This document shows positions 1 to 11,574 of a stretch of DNA of 64,000 nucleotides, in pieces. Position numbers and translations under genes: made by a program. Source of the stretch: Psilocybe azurescens. Taxonomy: Eukaryota > Basidiomycota > Agaricomycetes > Agaricales > Agrocybaceae. The first letter of the stretch is position 1. Each line of letters opens with the position of its first letter. The notes beneath the pieces are model-generated. The model did no database searches. It saw only the letters and a list, made by a program, of their open reading frames with translations, and was not told the origin of the DNA. Location of the stretch: the NCBI GenBank assembly GCA_023853785.1, contig JAJIRX010000333.1, positions 31,552-95,551 on the forward strand, read 5' to 3'.

Positions 1-2145
1 TCTACCCATATGTATGTCCAACGTATCCGCATCCGCATCCGGTCACTGCCACGCACTCCTCTCTACTCTCTGCGTTGCCTACACCCTACAATCGAGGGTG
101 CTGTAGAGAACAGAAAGGGATATGGCATCGTAACTTGACTTAGCATTCAACGCCCAACGCCCAACATTTCTTCTCTCCCGCGGTACACTCTAATTCTATT
201 GAACTTTGACTCTGTCTCTGCCTGGGCGCCTGTTTACCCACTTCCGGCCTCCTCCCTCCTTATTCATGCTATAATCACTGCAAGCTGCAGGCGCGTGATC
301 GGGCCCGATCTCGAGCTCAGGCTCACATTCAAACTCAAACACGAGCAAAATGCAAATGCCATGCCTCATTTCATGCGCGATATATCCACATGCCCAACAC
401 ACCTGCGTCCATACCTATATCCACACCCACCGTCGCCTCTCCCCGCTTTCCACATTTCACAATGAAAGCAGAGATGGTGGCCCGTGAATAGATATCGATC
501 GACATGGCCGCTTTGCGCATGTGTTGAGTATGTTTCGGTGTCTTGAAATGGGGCTCCGCATCGCATTTCAGCTCGGCACTGAGCGCCCAGCCCAGCCAAC
601 TCGGCGAATGCGTTTTACGACCATCGATTAACTAACTAGAACCAACTACCATATGAATTGCCCGCTCTCGGTCGAGTGCGGCCATCCAGACATACAGACA
701 TGCCCTGCTCTGCATGTGCGTCTATTTTTCTTACCTGGTGTGCACGCGCGCGACTCGGAGCCCACTGGCAGGGGATATGCCGCACCCCACCTTCTCTTTA
801 CAGTAATGCACATACATGTACGTACGCCCGCCCGATTCATCCCCGCCGCCCTCCAACCCCCAACCTCGTCTCCTATCATGATCATAATGCATTTTAGTCG
901 GTCTTGGCCTCAGTCTTGGCCTCAGTCTCGGTCTCATAAACAGAAACAGAACCAGAAACAGAAACAGTGTCGCCCAGCTGTCGAGGAAGTGGGAGCGTCG
1001 CACAAGCACACGTAACGTTAAAATGACACAGCGCATGGCGTGGCGAGCTGCAGCGTAGCTCGCTTTCCGATTCTCATTCCCATTCTCACGACTTCGACTT
1101 CAACTGGGTCTAGGTCCGGGACTGCGACTGCGACTGCGACTGCAATGCTTGCTTGCTTGATCACTGAAAGAAAAACATCAAACGGTAACGACATTGCACG
1201 TGCAAATTAAACTGTGGGTAGACCATTGATTTTTCTGACTCGATAAAACGCAGCGTGGCATGGCACGGCACGGCGTGCATCCAAGGCCTCAGCCCACCAA
1301 ATTCTCACTTGATCTAAACTGTCGAATGTCGTCCATATCTCTGTTAGACGCCCCAGTCGACCTAGCGTCCATACAGTCATCCGTCGTCGTCGGTCCAGTG
1401 CGATAGTGGGAGAGTAAATGCGAATTGCGCACTATCCCACCTTTACGACTGAGTTATGTGTAGTGTTCTGCGGTATTTGACTCCAGTAGCACATCATAAT
1501 GAGATATCTTGGAGCGAGCAGGCAGACCCTGTCCCGACTCCCCACATTCTACTCGTACGCGTACCCAACGAAGCATAGCGTCAGCATGCCAAAATCACTG
1601 AGCAGTGAGTAAGCAGCAGCAGCAACAGTCGGAGAAACATCCCACTGCGACGCAGCATGATTCGCGTTTGAGCACTGATATGCTAAATATCCAACTCTCC
1701 TTCAAGTTCTTGACTGGGCGGTGTGAAGCACCAGTCGCATTAAATGGTAAAGCATTTCTGCCTCCGTATGGCCAGTTACGCACAATAAGCCGAACATCCC
1801 CAAGTCATAAGTACCGCGCTAGGGCTTCCATCAAGATCCAAAATGGTCTAATCCCAAAATGACGGCGGCCAGGGTAGCATTTATAATGTGGGTCTGTGCG
1901 TCTGTGCGTATAATGACCAAGATATAAACTCATGAGTCCATACCCACACCGCAGTGGCTTCCCAGGACCTGGGCATCTAATGCCGTCCACATCCAATACA
2001 TCATCCATCCACATCCGAAAAACGCACTTCGCACGGAATGTCTGCACCGAATCAGAAGATCTTCCTCACACAAGGGAGCTTTACTCGAGTATAGTCGTTT
2101 CGGTCTCGGTCCGTTGTGATTTTGGTTTCTCCCCCCTTTGCGTGG
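1..2145. other. Region with no recognised gene
   Basis: No reading frame here shows a domain or motif I recognise. The short open frames on both strands overlap each other and look like chance. Simple repeats are present: a CAGTCTTGGCCT-type run and AACAGAAACAGA-type runs near 896-968, and a CGACTG run near 1121-1143. The GC-rich first kilobase could be an upstream region of a gene outside the window, but nothing proves it. Confidence 0.6.
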
Positions 2146-2261
2146 TAGGATTACAAAATTATGTAGACTGTATGAAAATGGGCCGAACAGGGAATATATC
2201 AACATGAATGCTATGGCATTAATGGGGCCGATTGCCAGGCCAGCAAGTAAATCCAACATAC
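2146..2261 (-). repeat. Putative 3' LTR of the gag-only element
   Basis: This stretch is a direct repeat of 19467-19582 at roughly 88 percent identity by eye. The similarity begins and ends abruptly at both copies. On the minus strand it starts TGTTGGATTTAC. Confidence 0.55.
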
Positions 2262-2397
2262 CCCTCGAGTGCAGGTGGTAATCGGAAACAGAATAAGAAG
2301 GAAAATAAAACAAAAATGCGAACCAAGTCCAAATCAAAATTTAAACATACCCGCTCCAACTGAAATCATCACCAAAACACCTCTGAATCCTCTGAGC

Positions 2398-3272
2398 TCA
2401 CCACTGCCATGCCAGCTGTCTCGACTGTCTTCTGTGAGCCATTTTGCATTTGCGTGCACTCATTCTTGTAGTGCCCCTTTTGCTGACACTGGAAACATGT
2501 GATGTCCTTGCAATCTCAACGAGGCCTGACGTTGGCATGGAATGCAGCGTTGTTTGGATCATCCTTTTACAGGTACCCCTGCTTTGCAACCTGGTGAGCT
2601 TCTTTGTTCATACAATGTTGAACCACAAAACTGAAGTCGTTTTTTCTGGAGTGCAAGTCGAGAGAAATGACAAGGGAAGAATAAGAATCAGGGAGGAAAT
2701 CATGAGGACAGCAACAAGGAGAGAGTTGGACAGTGGATTGCCAAGGCTGGTCCATTGGTCAGCAAGCTCACAGATCACACCCATGTGCTCCTGAATTGAT
2801 GCAGCCTGCGCCTTCCACATTTGGAACAGCTTCTGCCATGTCAAAATGGCACTCCCAAGCCCTGAGAGATGTGAATATCCTGCAATCTCACCCATACAAC
2901 TGACAGAATTCTCAAAACTCTGGTATGAACCAGCTGCCCATCCTCCACTTCACCAACTATCTCACTTAGCATTAAATCCATCCTAATGCGCCAAGCCTTC
3001 ACAGCCTTTGATGCATCCGAGCCCAACAGATGACTTTCCAATCCTTCAACAATAGACCAAACTTGGAGCTTGCATAAGTGGATTTCCATGCAGTACAACC
3101 ATGAATAATAATTGTCATTGCCAAGTTTTGTGATGTGCTTGCTTCCATTGATGTTCATCATTATGACAAAGGGTGAGTGCTGCTTCAACTGAAGACTTCC
3201 AGGTGTGCACTGACTAGTGGCTTCCAATGCACCTAACTGGCAATTTCTGAGCACCTGACTGGCAGCTTCCAA
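2398..3272 (-). pseudogene. Ty1/copia-type Gag fragment
   Basis: The product resembles the capsid region of Ty1/copia Gag. Near 3115 on the minus strand lies the typical N-terminal pattern with KLGNDNYYSW, then IHLCKLQVWSIVEG, as in copia Gag/UBN2-type proteins. A second piece (2895-2608) carries the downstream capsid helices. A CCHC zinc knuckle, with spacing CX2CX4HX4C and core CFQC...GHYKNEC, lies around 2450-2495. The pieces are in different frames, so there are at least two frameshifts and the gene is broken. It is the only coding remnant between the two 116-bp repeats. The first codons are not resolved. Confidence 0.7.
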
Positions 3273-3286
3273 TGCACCTAACTGGC

Positions 3287-3328
3287 TGTTGAATTGGCAA
3301 ATGACGTGTCGTCGTCGTCGATACCCGC
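3287..3328 (+). repeat. Copia 5' LTR, left part
   Basis: This matches the first ~40 bp of the copia 3' LTR at 19051 (TTGAATTGGCAA, then ACGTGTCGT and GTCGTCGATACC). It stops where the gypsy LTR begins at 3329. CCCGC at 3324-3328 is the left copy of the gypsy target duplication; the right copy, CCTGC, is at 13149-13153. Confidence 0.9.
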
Positions 3329-3766
3329 TGTTACGACAAGTCTTTTTCTTTTCTCTTTTCTTTTCTTTTCTTTTCTTTTCTTTTCCTTTTCTTTGTCATC
3401 TTTCACATCATTGATACATCATCGTATGTTCTGATGAACTTTCATTTCCATCTTTATGATCCATCATATCTATGAAACTCTATCATTCCTTGATGGACTT
3501 TCACTTCTATCTTTTATGATACATCTTTCAATGAACACTTGATCTGTTTCCTCTATTCTTATATACATCTGCCGATGAACATTCAAACTCATTTTAACTT
3601 GCTGTACGGTTCATAGTATTTATACCAGGAAGGATCCATTGTATTCTTTAGCTAGTTCTTGAGAATCCAACCTGCTTAACTTGCTTAACTCAACTTGAAC
3701 TTGTTCTTGTAAACGATTGGTGGTTAGATTACACACACTGCGTGATTCTAACTTGAGATCGTAACA
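3329..3766 (+). repeat. Gypsy 5' LTR
   Basis: 438 bp from TGTTACGACAAG to GATCGTAACA. A pyrimidine-rich TTTTC repeat lies near the start, and a TATTTATA-type box near 3616. The match to the 3' LTR is close. It has a few more TTTTC units. Confidence 0.93.
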
Positions 3767-4039
3767 AAAGAACTAGCTTCTCACTCTACCATACTGCTTC
3801 GTCCACAAGCAGTATCGGGAGCTTGAACCAGACACCACGACATCTCGACGCAGAACCTTCTCCGCAAACTATGACACCGACAACAGTGGTGAACAAACGC
3901 CTACATCAGACATTCAACCCACTACCCGAACTCCAGGACTATCGTCAGGAGAAGAATAATTCACCGATGCCTCTGAACCCTCTGAACCCTCTGAAACCTC
4001 TGAACCGAACGACCTACAAATGGTTGACCAAATGACAAT

Positions 4040-4946
4040 TGACACCCCAAAGACGAGGGAACTCTCTCTTAGCAAACCTATCGCCCTTCAACGGCGAATG
4101 GTTTAAGAGCAAGAAATTCCTTCAAGAATGTATCCTCTATATGGGGATCAACAAGGACGTCTCACGACACTGAACCAAAACAGATTGCGTTCATTCTTTC
4201 TTACATGCAAGAAGGGAACACAGTCGTTTGGAAACAACAATTCATCCAGAACAAACTGAACCTCGACACGGGGACATCGACTTACCGACATACAAGGAAT
4301 TTATCGACGAATTCCAGAAGGCATTCAAGCCAGAAGAAGAAGACATCGATGCATTGGACAAATTAAAAATGCTTCGACAAAAGAACCTGACCGCCAAACA
4401 ACTAGTAACCAAGTTCAAACTACTGGTTGGAGAGGCGGGGATGTCAAACAACTCCAGAACTGCAAACAAACTCCTGATTGAAATGTTCAAGACGGCACTA
4501 AACCCGGTGCTAGTACAGAAGATCATCCAGTCCAAGAAGAGGCCCACCAAGATTGAAGAATGGTACGACAAAGCCATGTCTTTCGATAGGAGTTATCGAC
4601 TCACTATGGCGATAAGAGGCCCATCCAATTGAACACACGATTCATCCCCAGATCCGCGCCAAAAGGGACCCCTTTGCAATGGACGTCGACGTCATGACCA
4701 CCAAAGAACAAACAAGCCTTATGAAAAGGGGGCTTGTTTCAGATGCAAACAACCAGGACATCTCGCTTTAGATTGTCCTCTGAAGAAGAAGAACAATCCT
4801 TTCATACCGAAGGAAACGCCAAAGAAGAAATGGACCGCAAAGACCTGCATGCCCATATCTGGGAGTTGAATATGGAGGAAAGAGAGGAACTGGCGAGCTT
4901 GGCAATGGGAGACCAGGAGGAGAATACCAACACTGAGGATTTTTAA
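4040..4946 (+). pseudogene. Gypsy Gag with CCHC zinc knuckle
   Basis: The piece at about 4080-4230 contains APFNGEWFKSKKFLQEC, then IAFILSYMQEGNTVVWKQQF. The open frame 4228-4632 continues with DEFQKAFKPEEED and the rest of the capsid, as in Retrotrans_gag proteins. The zinc knuckle CFRCKQPGHLALDC is read from 4735. A one-base shift near 4835 moves into the frame holding HIWELNMEEREELASLA. A possible short leader ORF (3823-4035), rich in Pro and Thr, precedes it. The protein would form the particle core and bind element RNA, but the frame is broken in at least two places. Confidence 0.85.
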
Positions 4947-5024
4947 AACGGAAAACCGAATCGACGTCGGTCTCTCCACGATTAGGCATCTATTCTGTAT
5001 TTATGGCTACACTCGAGAATAAAT

Positions 5025-5400
5025 CTATGCATTTACCGATTTCTTTCTCTGCCATAAAAACGGAAGGCCACAAATTGTCAAAACCTCGGGTCTAGTAGAC
5101 TCGGAGCTGGTGGAAAATTCATTGACCAAAACTACGGCTAGGAAACTAGGACTTGAACAAAAGGCCTTGAAGAGAAACCTCACGGTATACAACGTGGACG
5201 GAACCCTCAACAAGAAAGGAACAATCTCTACCTTTGTGGAACTCAATCTTACCATCGGGAACAGAGCGAACAAAAGAAATTCTATTTGTATCTGGACTAG
5301 GACAACAAAAGATTATTCTAGGTCTACCTTGGCTTCAAAAACGAAACCCCGACATTGATTGGGAAACTGGAAAAGTCAAATGGAGAGTTTCCAAATCCAT
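5025..5400 (+). pseudogene. Gypsy protease
   Basis: The retropepsin active-site triplet D-S-G can be read at 5098-5106 only if a missing base is assumed, since the frame changes exactly inside the motif. Downstream, ARKLGLEQKALKRNLTVYNVDGT and, in a further frame from 5259, ERTKEILFVSGLGQQKIILG with LPWLQKRNPDIDW match the flap and C-terminal parts of Ty3/gypsy proteases. The enzyme would process Gag-Pol. With two shifts it cannot be made intact. Confidence 0.8.
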
Positions 5401-6267
5401 CCGCACTACTACTATGGAAGAAGAACTGGAAGAAACTGAACCAATCATAGACACCACAGGACGCCCCGCTTCGAGGGACTTCCAACACTTTGGTAATAGA
5501 TTTTATCGAAGCAAAAGACTCCGAAGAAATGGACCAGGCATGGATCAACATGAAAACCACGGCTTCACAAACTCTGGCAATGGAACACGAAAACAGGACA
5601 CCCGCTAAACCTCTGGAAGAACTTATTCCCTGGACCTCCATGACTACCTCAGACTTTTTGACAAAAGGCAGCAGATCGATTTCCCATCTCAAGACCCTGG
5701 GACCACAAAATCGAGCTGAAACCTGGGTTCAAACCGAAACCATGCAAAGTCTACAGTCTCACCCCGGAAGAACAAATCGAACAGGACAAATTTCTTAAAG
5801 AAATGCTGGACAAAGAATATATTGTCAAATCAGAATCGGACATCGCATCGCCTTTTTCTTTGTAGCCAAGAAAGACGGGAAACTACGACCTTGCCAAGAC
5901 TATCAATATCTAAATGAATAGACAATAAAGAATGCCTACCCTTTGCAACAGATCCCCGATCTACTGGACAAACTTAAAGGAGCAAAATTCTTTACCAAGT
6001 TAGACGTTAGACAAGGATACAACAACATTCACATTCAAAAGGAAGATCAATGGAAAGCTGCCTTCAAAATGAATCGAGGACTCTTTGAACCCACGGTTAT
6101 GTTCTTTGGATTATGCAATTCCCTGGCCACTTTTCAATCCATGATGGATTCGCTGTTCGGCGAAATCTCTGGAGGATTCATGATTATCTACATGGACGAC
6201 ATCTTAATCTTTGCCGAGAATCAAGAAGACTTGGCAAGATACGAACAGATTGTCCTACAAAAACTAA

Positions 6268-6328
6268 GGGTCTGTTCGGGTGGCATAATCGAGGTGGATT
6301 ATGATTATTGATGGCAGCCGGAATTATG
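6268..6328 (+). repeat. Harbinger left terminal inverted repeat
   Basis: About 60 bp, inverted at 9025-9084 with only a few mismatches. The outermost bases are GGGTCTGTTCGG. Confidence 0.93.
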
Positions 6329-6508
6329 CGAGAGTCCAAATTGGGAATAAGTCACAGATTGTCACAACGGATAAGATCACCTCTTCCTGTTTTCTGCCTC
6401 CTCCACATTGCAACCACGCACCTTGGGCATGTTCTCAACGTTATAAACATGAATTCCTTTGTCTCAAACCACTTCTCAAACCCAATCAATCCCCAACCTC
6501 ATCACGCA

Positions 6509-7539
6509 ATGCCCGCTGGTGTATTCTGGTCCTATAGCGAAGAAGCTGCCTTTATTGAGCTCCTCGTCGACAATAAGGCTGAAGCTGGGGTCAGAGGCAG
6601 CTTCAAGACTGCCACATATCAGCGGGCCCTCACACAACTTGCCCCTCTGTGTGAGCGGTCCTGTCAAGACCGTGAAAGCCCTCCAAAATAAGTGGACTGC
6701 GGTAAGTTTTTGTATTCTCTTTGATTATAATAAATACTGACAGCTGTTTAGTTCAGGAAAATCTACCGTATCATCTGTGCGATCCAGTTTGTTTCAGGCT
6801 GGGTCTGGGACAATACCACCGGTGCCAGCATCACCGTAGATTCAGCATCTTCGTGGGACGACTACGTTAAGAAGCATCCTGGGCGGCCATACTGCAACAA
6901 AGGCTAGAGGCACCTTGCAAATGTTGCTCTCATCATGCCTTCTACCGCTACCGGCTCCAATGTCTTTCATCCCACAGCTGGCCTTGATGATGCCCTCGAT
7001 TATTCTTCTTCCCCAGAGGCAGACACTCAAGCATCAATGGACAGTCAAGATGTTGAGGATTCAGACCATGACAAAGTAAGTAATTATTTCTTTGTTATCT
7101 CTTTATGCATCACACTTAAATAACCATCCAGTCACCACCTACCCAGAGCTCTGGCCCTAGCAAACGGGCACGTGAGGCTGCTACCCCAACCCGCCCTGCA
7201 GCAAAGCGCATTCGAAGATCACAGGGTGCTGTGGCTCTTCAAAGCATGTCTGAAACCCTTGCCAGGTTTAATACTGCTTTTGCTGCTGCTCTTGCCCCTC
7301 CAGCTACCGTGATTGCTCCATCACCTATTCACCAAACCACAGCTGTTGCTGCTGTGCAACGTCTTGAAGCCAACTGGCTCAGCATCACTGAACAGGTTGC
7401 ACTTATTGATTTTCTTAGTAATAACCATACTACTGCTGACACCTATTCTGCCCTTACTGAGCCTGATGTCCATCGGGAGTTGATCTGTGTCCAGCTTGAG
7501 AAGCTTGGTGTCCATGTCTTTGCTTTGCCGTCCACTTAA
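6509..7539 (+). pseudogene. Harbinger Myb/SANT-like DNA-binding protein
   Basis: The start MPAGVFWSYSEEAAFIELLV matches the Myb/SANT-like domain found in many agaricomycete proteins, followed by GSFKTATYQRAL. After a frameshift near 6640 the frame reads VKTVKALQNKWTA. An intron (about 6700-6751, GTAAGT...TTTAG) leads into FRKIYRII...SGWVWDNTTGA. TAG at 6905-6907 stands where the family has Trp. A second intron (about 7075-7132) precedes a basic stretch and the last exon, ending at 7539. In PIF/Harbinger elements this protein helps the transposase bind DNA and enter the nucleus. It is broken by one shift and one stop. Confidence 0.85.
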
Positions 7540-7610
7540 ATTCAATCCCTCCATTTAATTGTCTCCTACTTGAGGGCTAATGTCTTTCGTTTACATTACA
7601 TTCTTTACAT

Positions 7611-8938
7611 TCATTGTTCTCCTCTCATCCGTAGTACCCTTTGATAATCATCCCACATTGCTTGTGCAATACCATCTCTCATTATCATTGCCCGTGCCTT
7701 CTCTGCAGGAGTAACAGCACCGTCGGCCAGTATTCCAAATTCATTCTCTTGAGGAATCCCTGGATTTGGATCGAGATTACCCTCATCATCATCCAGGCAT
7801 TCTTCAATGTCTCCTGGGTCGTGATCTGTAATGAAATTATGAGTTGCAGCGAGGCCAGGTGGAACTTTTGCCTGGATTGCCATGGAAAATTGGGGAGGTT
7901 GAGTGAGTATTCCAAATTGTTTCTTCATGACTCCAAAATACGCTCAACAATATTGCAAGCAGATGCATGTCACAAATTAAATAGCTCTTCACAGTTTACT
8001 GGCCTGTACAATAAATAACTACACTGTATAAATATCTCATAAAAACTGTTCACCTTGTGTCAGCTCGACCCCATTCAGCAAGGTGGTAACGCACACCATG
8101 ATAAGGAACAAGAAGTGAGTCACAAACTCCAAATCCACCATCAGCAAGATAGAACTTTCCAGGTGGAATGGCAAGATTGGTGAGACGAGAGTGTGCATAC
8201 ATCATGGCATCAGCAGCTGACCCTTCCCATCCACTTATGAAGTAGACAAACTTCATGTTGAATGAAACACAGGCAAGACAGTTTTGGGATACACCGCCTT
8301 TGCGATTTCAGGCAGAGTATCGATCTGTTGCTGATGGACAGCAATTGATATGTGTACCGTCCATTGCACCAATGGCCATATTAAACCATGGGCTGAATTT
8401 TGGTTGACAGATGTACTCTGATATGGAATCGTTTGCATCTGGTAGTCGAACATACTTTTTGTAGAAGGGTCCTGATGCAACTGCATTGAGAATTCTTTGA
8501 AAGGACCTACATTTTCTGTCAGTATAAGTAAGTTGTTTCATTAAAGAAAGAAAATACATGGAAATTGTTTCATTTGATCATTGAAATCTTTCACCAACGT
8601 GTCTAATTGATAGACCAGTGACACATATAGAGAAAGATTGCAACCTGCTCCTTGAGAGTGACATACTTGGAGTCTGCAAGGCCACATGTTGCACATAGTT
8701 CTTCAATGAAGATGAGGAATACATGTAGATGCATTCCAAGCTCTGTTCGAATGCGATCAGGATGACCATGTATTAATTCCTCAACCCATGCTTCGCCAGT
8801 TAACTTGGAAGTATGGTACTCTTGTTTCCAGTACAATGGTGAGGCATCAAGTGTAGTAGCAAGACTAATAGCATTCACAACATATGCAGCAGCTAATATG
8901 AGCTGTTGCTGCCATGTCTTAGGTGGTGGAGGAGGCAT
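7611..8938 (-). pseudogene. HARBI1-like transposase (DDE_Tnp_4)
   Basis: The N-terminal helical domain includes EQVAIFLYMC and, after a shift, TGLSIRHVGERFQ. The catalytic domain shows GAMDGTHINCCPSATDR (Asp codon 8359-8361), GWEGSAADAMMYA, then FYLADGGFGVCDSLLVPY (Asp codon 8140-8142) and NIVERIFGV (Glu codon 7943-7945), so the D-D-E triad survives. TGA codons at 8578-8580, 8308-8310 and 7970-7972 each fall where Arg is expected. One-base shifts lie near 8610 and 7935. At least two introns are likely (about 8500-8555 and 7990-8055). An acidic tail ends near 7611. Confidence 0.9.
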
Positions 8939-9024
8939 GGAGAGAGCGATAAGAGCTCAGAGATTGAGCAGAGATTGCCTCAATTGGTCTGCGTGACAAG
9001 ATTGCCCAATTTGGCAAGTGGCGG

Positions 9025-9084
9025 ATAATTCCGGCTGCCATCAATAATCATAATCCACCTTGATTATGCCATCCGAACAGACCC
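9025..9084 (-). repeat. Harbinger right terminal inverted repeat
   Basis: Inverse of 6268-6328, ending CCGAACAGACCC and followed by the TAA target copy. Confidence 0.93.
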
Positions 9085-9348
9085 TAAAGGATAACGACCT
9101 ATACCTCAAGCCAGAGAAATGCGTCTTCAGACAACGAAAAGTCGAATACCTGGGAATGATAATTGAAGAAGGAAAAATCTCCATGGACCAATCGAAACTC
9201 AAAGGAATCCGAGACTGGCCTGCGCCTACCACAGTCAAGCAAGTCAGGGGATTCCTGGGATTTAAATTTCTACTGAAAATTCATCAGGAAGTTCTCCACG
9301 GTAGCACAACCCCTGAAACGACCTCCTAAGGAAAGACAAGAAATTTGA

Positions 9349-10113
9349 ATGGACAGACGCAGCTCAACGAGTGTTCGACGAACTGAAAACGACGATTCAC
9401 GGAAGAGCCGGTTCTCTCGATGCCAGACCCGAGCAAACCATTCCAAATCGAATGTGACGCCTCTAAATATCGCATCTGGAGCCGTTCTGACTCAACTTGA
9501 TGGAAACGGCAAAAGACACCTGTGCTCATTTATTTCAAAAACCTTTTCTGCAACGGAAAGGAACTATGAAATCTACGATAGAGAACTCCTGGCAATTGTA
9601 CAGGCATTACAGGAATGGAGACACTACATTCAAGGATTTGAACACACGGCGATCATTCATTCTGACCACAAGAACCTGACCTACTTCAGAAGCCCGAGAA
9701 ATCTGAACAGACGGCAAGCTCAATGGTCATTATTCCTATTCGAATTCGATCTGAAACTAATCCACATGCCTGGAACGAAAATGATTCAATCTGACACTCT
9801 ATCAAGAAGACCAGATTTTATTTCAGATGAAGACCACGATAATGAAGATGTGACTCTACTACCGGAGGAACTCTTTGTCAATCTAATCGACACTGAACTA
9901 CAACAGAAAATCATTGATTCAGAAGAATTCGACACGGATATTGCAGAAATCCTGAAGGCTCTACTGCAAGGAGGACCACTGAACTTACGAACCGACCTTG
10001 ACGACTGGAGAACGGAGGAATTCAATGGGAAAAACATCATTTTTATAAAGACAAAACATATATTACCAAAGAACCAAAACCTATCGCCAACAAGTGGTAA
10101 AATCCCTCCATGA
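9349..10113 (+). pseudogene. Gypsy RNase H
   Basis: This open stretch matches the RNase H of Ty3/gypsy Pol. After a shifted beginning it has ASGAVLTQLDGNGKRHLCSF, then FSATERNYEIYDRELLAIV, HSDHKNLTYFRSPRNLNRRQ and the end motif MPGTKMIQSDTLSRRPD. The enzyme would degrade the RNA strand during reverse transcription. Only the beginning (9349-9450) is out of register with the family, so this is the best preserved part of the element. An acidic linker to the integrase follows (about 9830-10080). Confidence 0.88.
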
Positions 10114-11200
10114 TCTACCATCGGCAGGACACCCGGAGAACTCGAAACATACAACGCAGTAAAAGCACATTACTGGTGGCCAGGGCTACGATCCTTCGTA
10201 AAACAATACGTCAAAGGCTGTGGAATCTGTCAACAATTCAAAATTAACAGAAACCCTTCCCACCTGTCTTTCATGCCAATCGCTGGACCAACTTCTACAC
10301 AACCATTTGCAAACTGTTCAATGGACTTTCTAACTGACCTACCACTGGTTAAGAACAGTGTGGGACAAATCGTGGATGTGATCATGGTCGTGGTAGACCA
10401 TGGGCTTAATAAGGGGGTGATTTTAATACCTTGCCGAAAGAAAGGGAAACTGGGAGAGGCACTTGACGCAGAAGGAGCAGCTCAACTCTTACTCGACAAC
10501 CTCTTCAAACAATTTGGACTCCCAGATAGCATCATCTCTGACCGAGATCCCCTATTCACCGCAAAAGTCTTTCAAGAACTCATGAAACTCTTGGGAATCA
10601 AGTCCAAATTAACCACGGCTTATCATCCAATAGGAGACGGAACCACTGAGCAATTCAACCAAGAAATAGAAGCTTACCTATCCATCTATTGTTCGTCACA
10701 CCCAAACGACTGGAACAAGTCAATTGGAACATTGGAATTCACTCACAACAATAGGAAACACTCCGAAGAGCCAAAACCCCATTCAAACTTACATTAGGTT
10801 CATCTCCGTTGGCCATTCCACTTGCATTCGAGAATACCAAAGCCCCATCAGTGGAAGAAAAGGTCAAACACCTTCTAAAAAGATCGAGAAGAAGCGTTAG
10901 CTGCCCACGAACTTGCAAGACAAAGAATAGCTGAATGACAAAAATTGACCTTCAAACCGTTCGAGAAAGGAGCAAAAGTTTGGCTAGACTCCTGCAACAT
11001 CTCCACTAGGTACCATTCAAAGATGAAACCGAAACGAAAGGGCCCATTCACGATCACAGAAGTCTTAGGACCTCTCACGTACAGACTCGAAATACCCAAG
11101 ATATGGAAGATCCACGACGTCTTCCACGCCACTCTACTCATGCCATACAAAGAGACAGAAACATACGGACTGAACTTCCCTAGACCACCACCTGAGATCA
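10105..11200 (+). pseudogene. Gypsy integrase
   Basis: The zinc domain (HDLPSAGHPG...YWWPGL...CGICQQF) lies at about 10110-10240. The core then shows the three acidic residues in SMDFLTDLP (about 10318), ISDRDPLF (about 10534) and TEQFNQEIEAYL (about 10645), so the D-D-E triad is present. After 10797 the frame shifts. A TGA at 10936-10938 replaces an expected Arg. The GPFTITEVLGPLTYRLEIP (GPY/F-like) module and the VFHATLLMPY motif close the integrase at about 11035-11150. Confidence 0.9.
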
Positions 11201-11204
11201 AAAA

Positions 11205-11401
11205 TCAGGAAGAACACTGGGAAGTCGAAACTATTTTGAATCACAGAAAGACTGGACGAAAACCCAAGAAAGGAAAGTGAAAATATCAATACCTCGTCAA
11301 ATGGACCGGATTCCCTATCTCCGAAGCAACATGGGAAAAGACGATGCGTTCGATGACGACAGCAAGATTCTTCAAGAGTACCACCAATTACACAAACTCT
11401 G
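11205..11401 (+). pseudogene. Integrase C-terminal chromodomain
   Basis: The sequence reads EEHWEVETILNHRKTGR, then YQYLVKWTGFPISEATWE, the canonical chromodomain core with aromatic-cage positions. It is followed, after a one-base shift near 11337, by a DDDSKILQEYHQL-type helix ending at 11401. In chromoviruses this domain guides insertion to heterochromatin marks. TGA at 11278-11280 interrupts it just before KYQY, where homologues have Arg. Confidence 0.88.
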
Positions 11402-11574
11402 ATTCATCCCTACCATCCTGATGCCTCACTTTCTCTGACGCATTGCCTCTTCCTTCACTTGAAACTCTGAAACAAACCAACTCAAAACTCCCATCTTTGA
11501 TACCCCTTTGACCGATCAGACCGTGAGAAGAGCTTGAGACGCTGCAAAAAGAAATTCTCATCAAATACAACAAA

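Larger units (their letters stand above)
6268..9084. mobile_element. PIF/Harbinger DNA transposon
   Basis: This is a 2817-bp element with ~60-bp terminal inverted repeats (GGGTCTGTTCGG...GCCGGAATTAT). It is flanked by the 3-bp target duplication TAA (6265-6267 and 9085-9087), as expected for PIF/Harbinger. It carries the two genes of the superfamily facing each other: a Myb/SANT-like protein on the plus strand and a HARBI1-like transposase on the minus strand. Both contain stops, so the copy is dead. It sits inside the gypsy RT. Confidence 0.95.
5600..9330 (+). pseudogene. Gypsy reverse transcriptase, split by the Harbinger element
   Basis: The first half has the [14 protein letters not shown] block near 5862-5904, then a TAG at 5919-5921. 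TKLDVRQGYNNIHI holds the first catalytic Asp, and IIYMDDILIFA holds the YMDD site at 6189-6200. The frame stops at 6267, where the Harbinger element begins. It resumes at 9085 with [14 protein letters not shown] and [13 protein letters not shown], the normal continuation. Removing the insert and one TAA copy rejoins the codons CTA AAG GAT in frame. The thumb region ([20 protein letters not shown]) ends near 9263, then the frame shifts again. Confidence 0.92.

Noticed and set aside
653..1015. 120-codon plus ORF and overlapping minus ORFs
   Set aside because: No motif, low-complexity Gln/Lys end from an AACAGA repeat, and frames open on both strands.
2444..2794. 116-codon plus-strand ORF
   Set aside because: It is antisense to the recognisable minus-strand Gag with its zinc knuckle.
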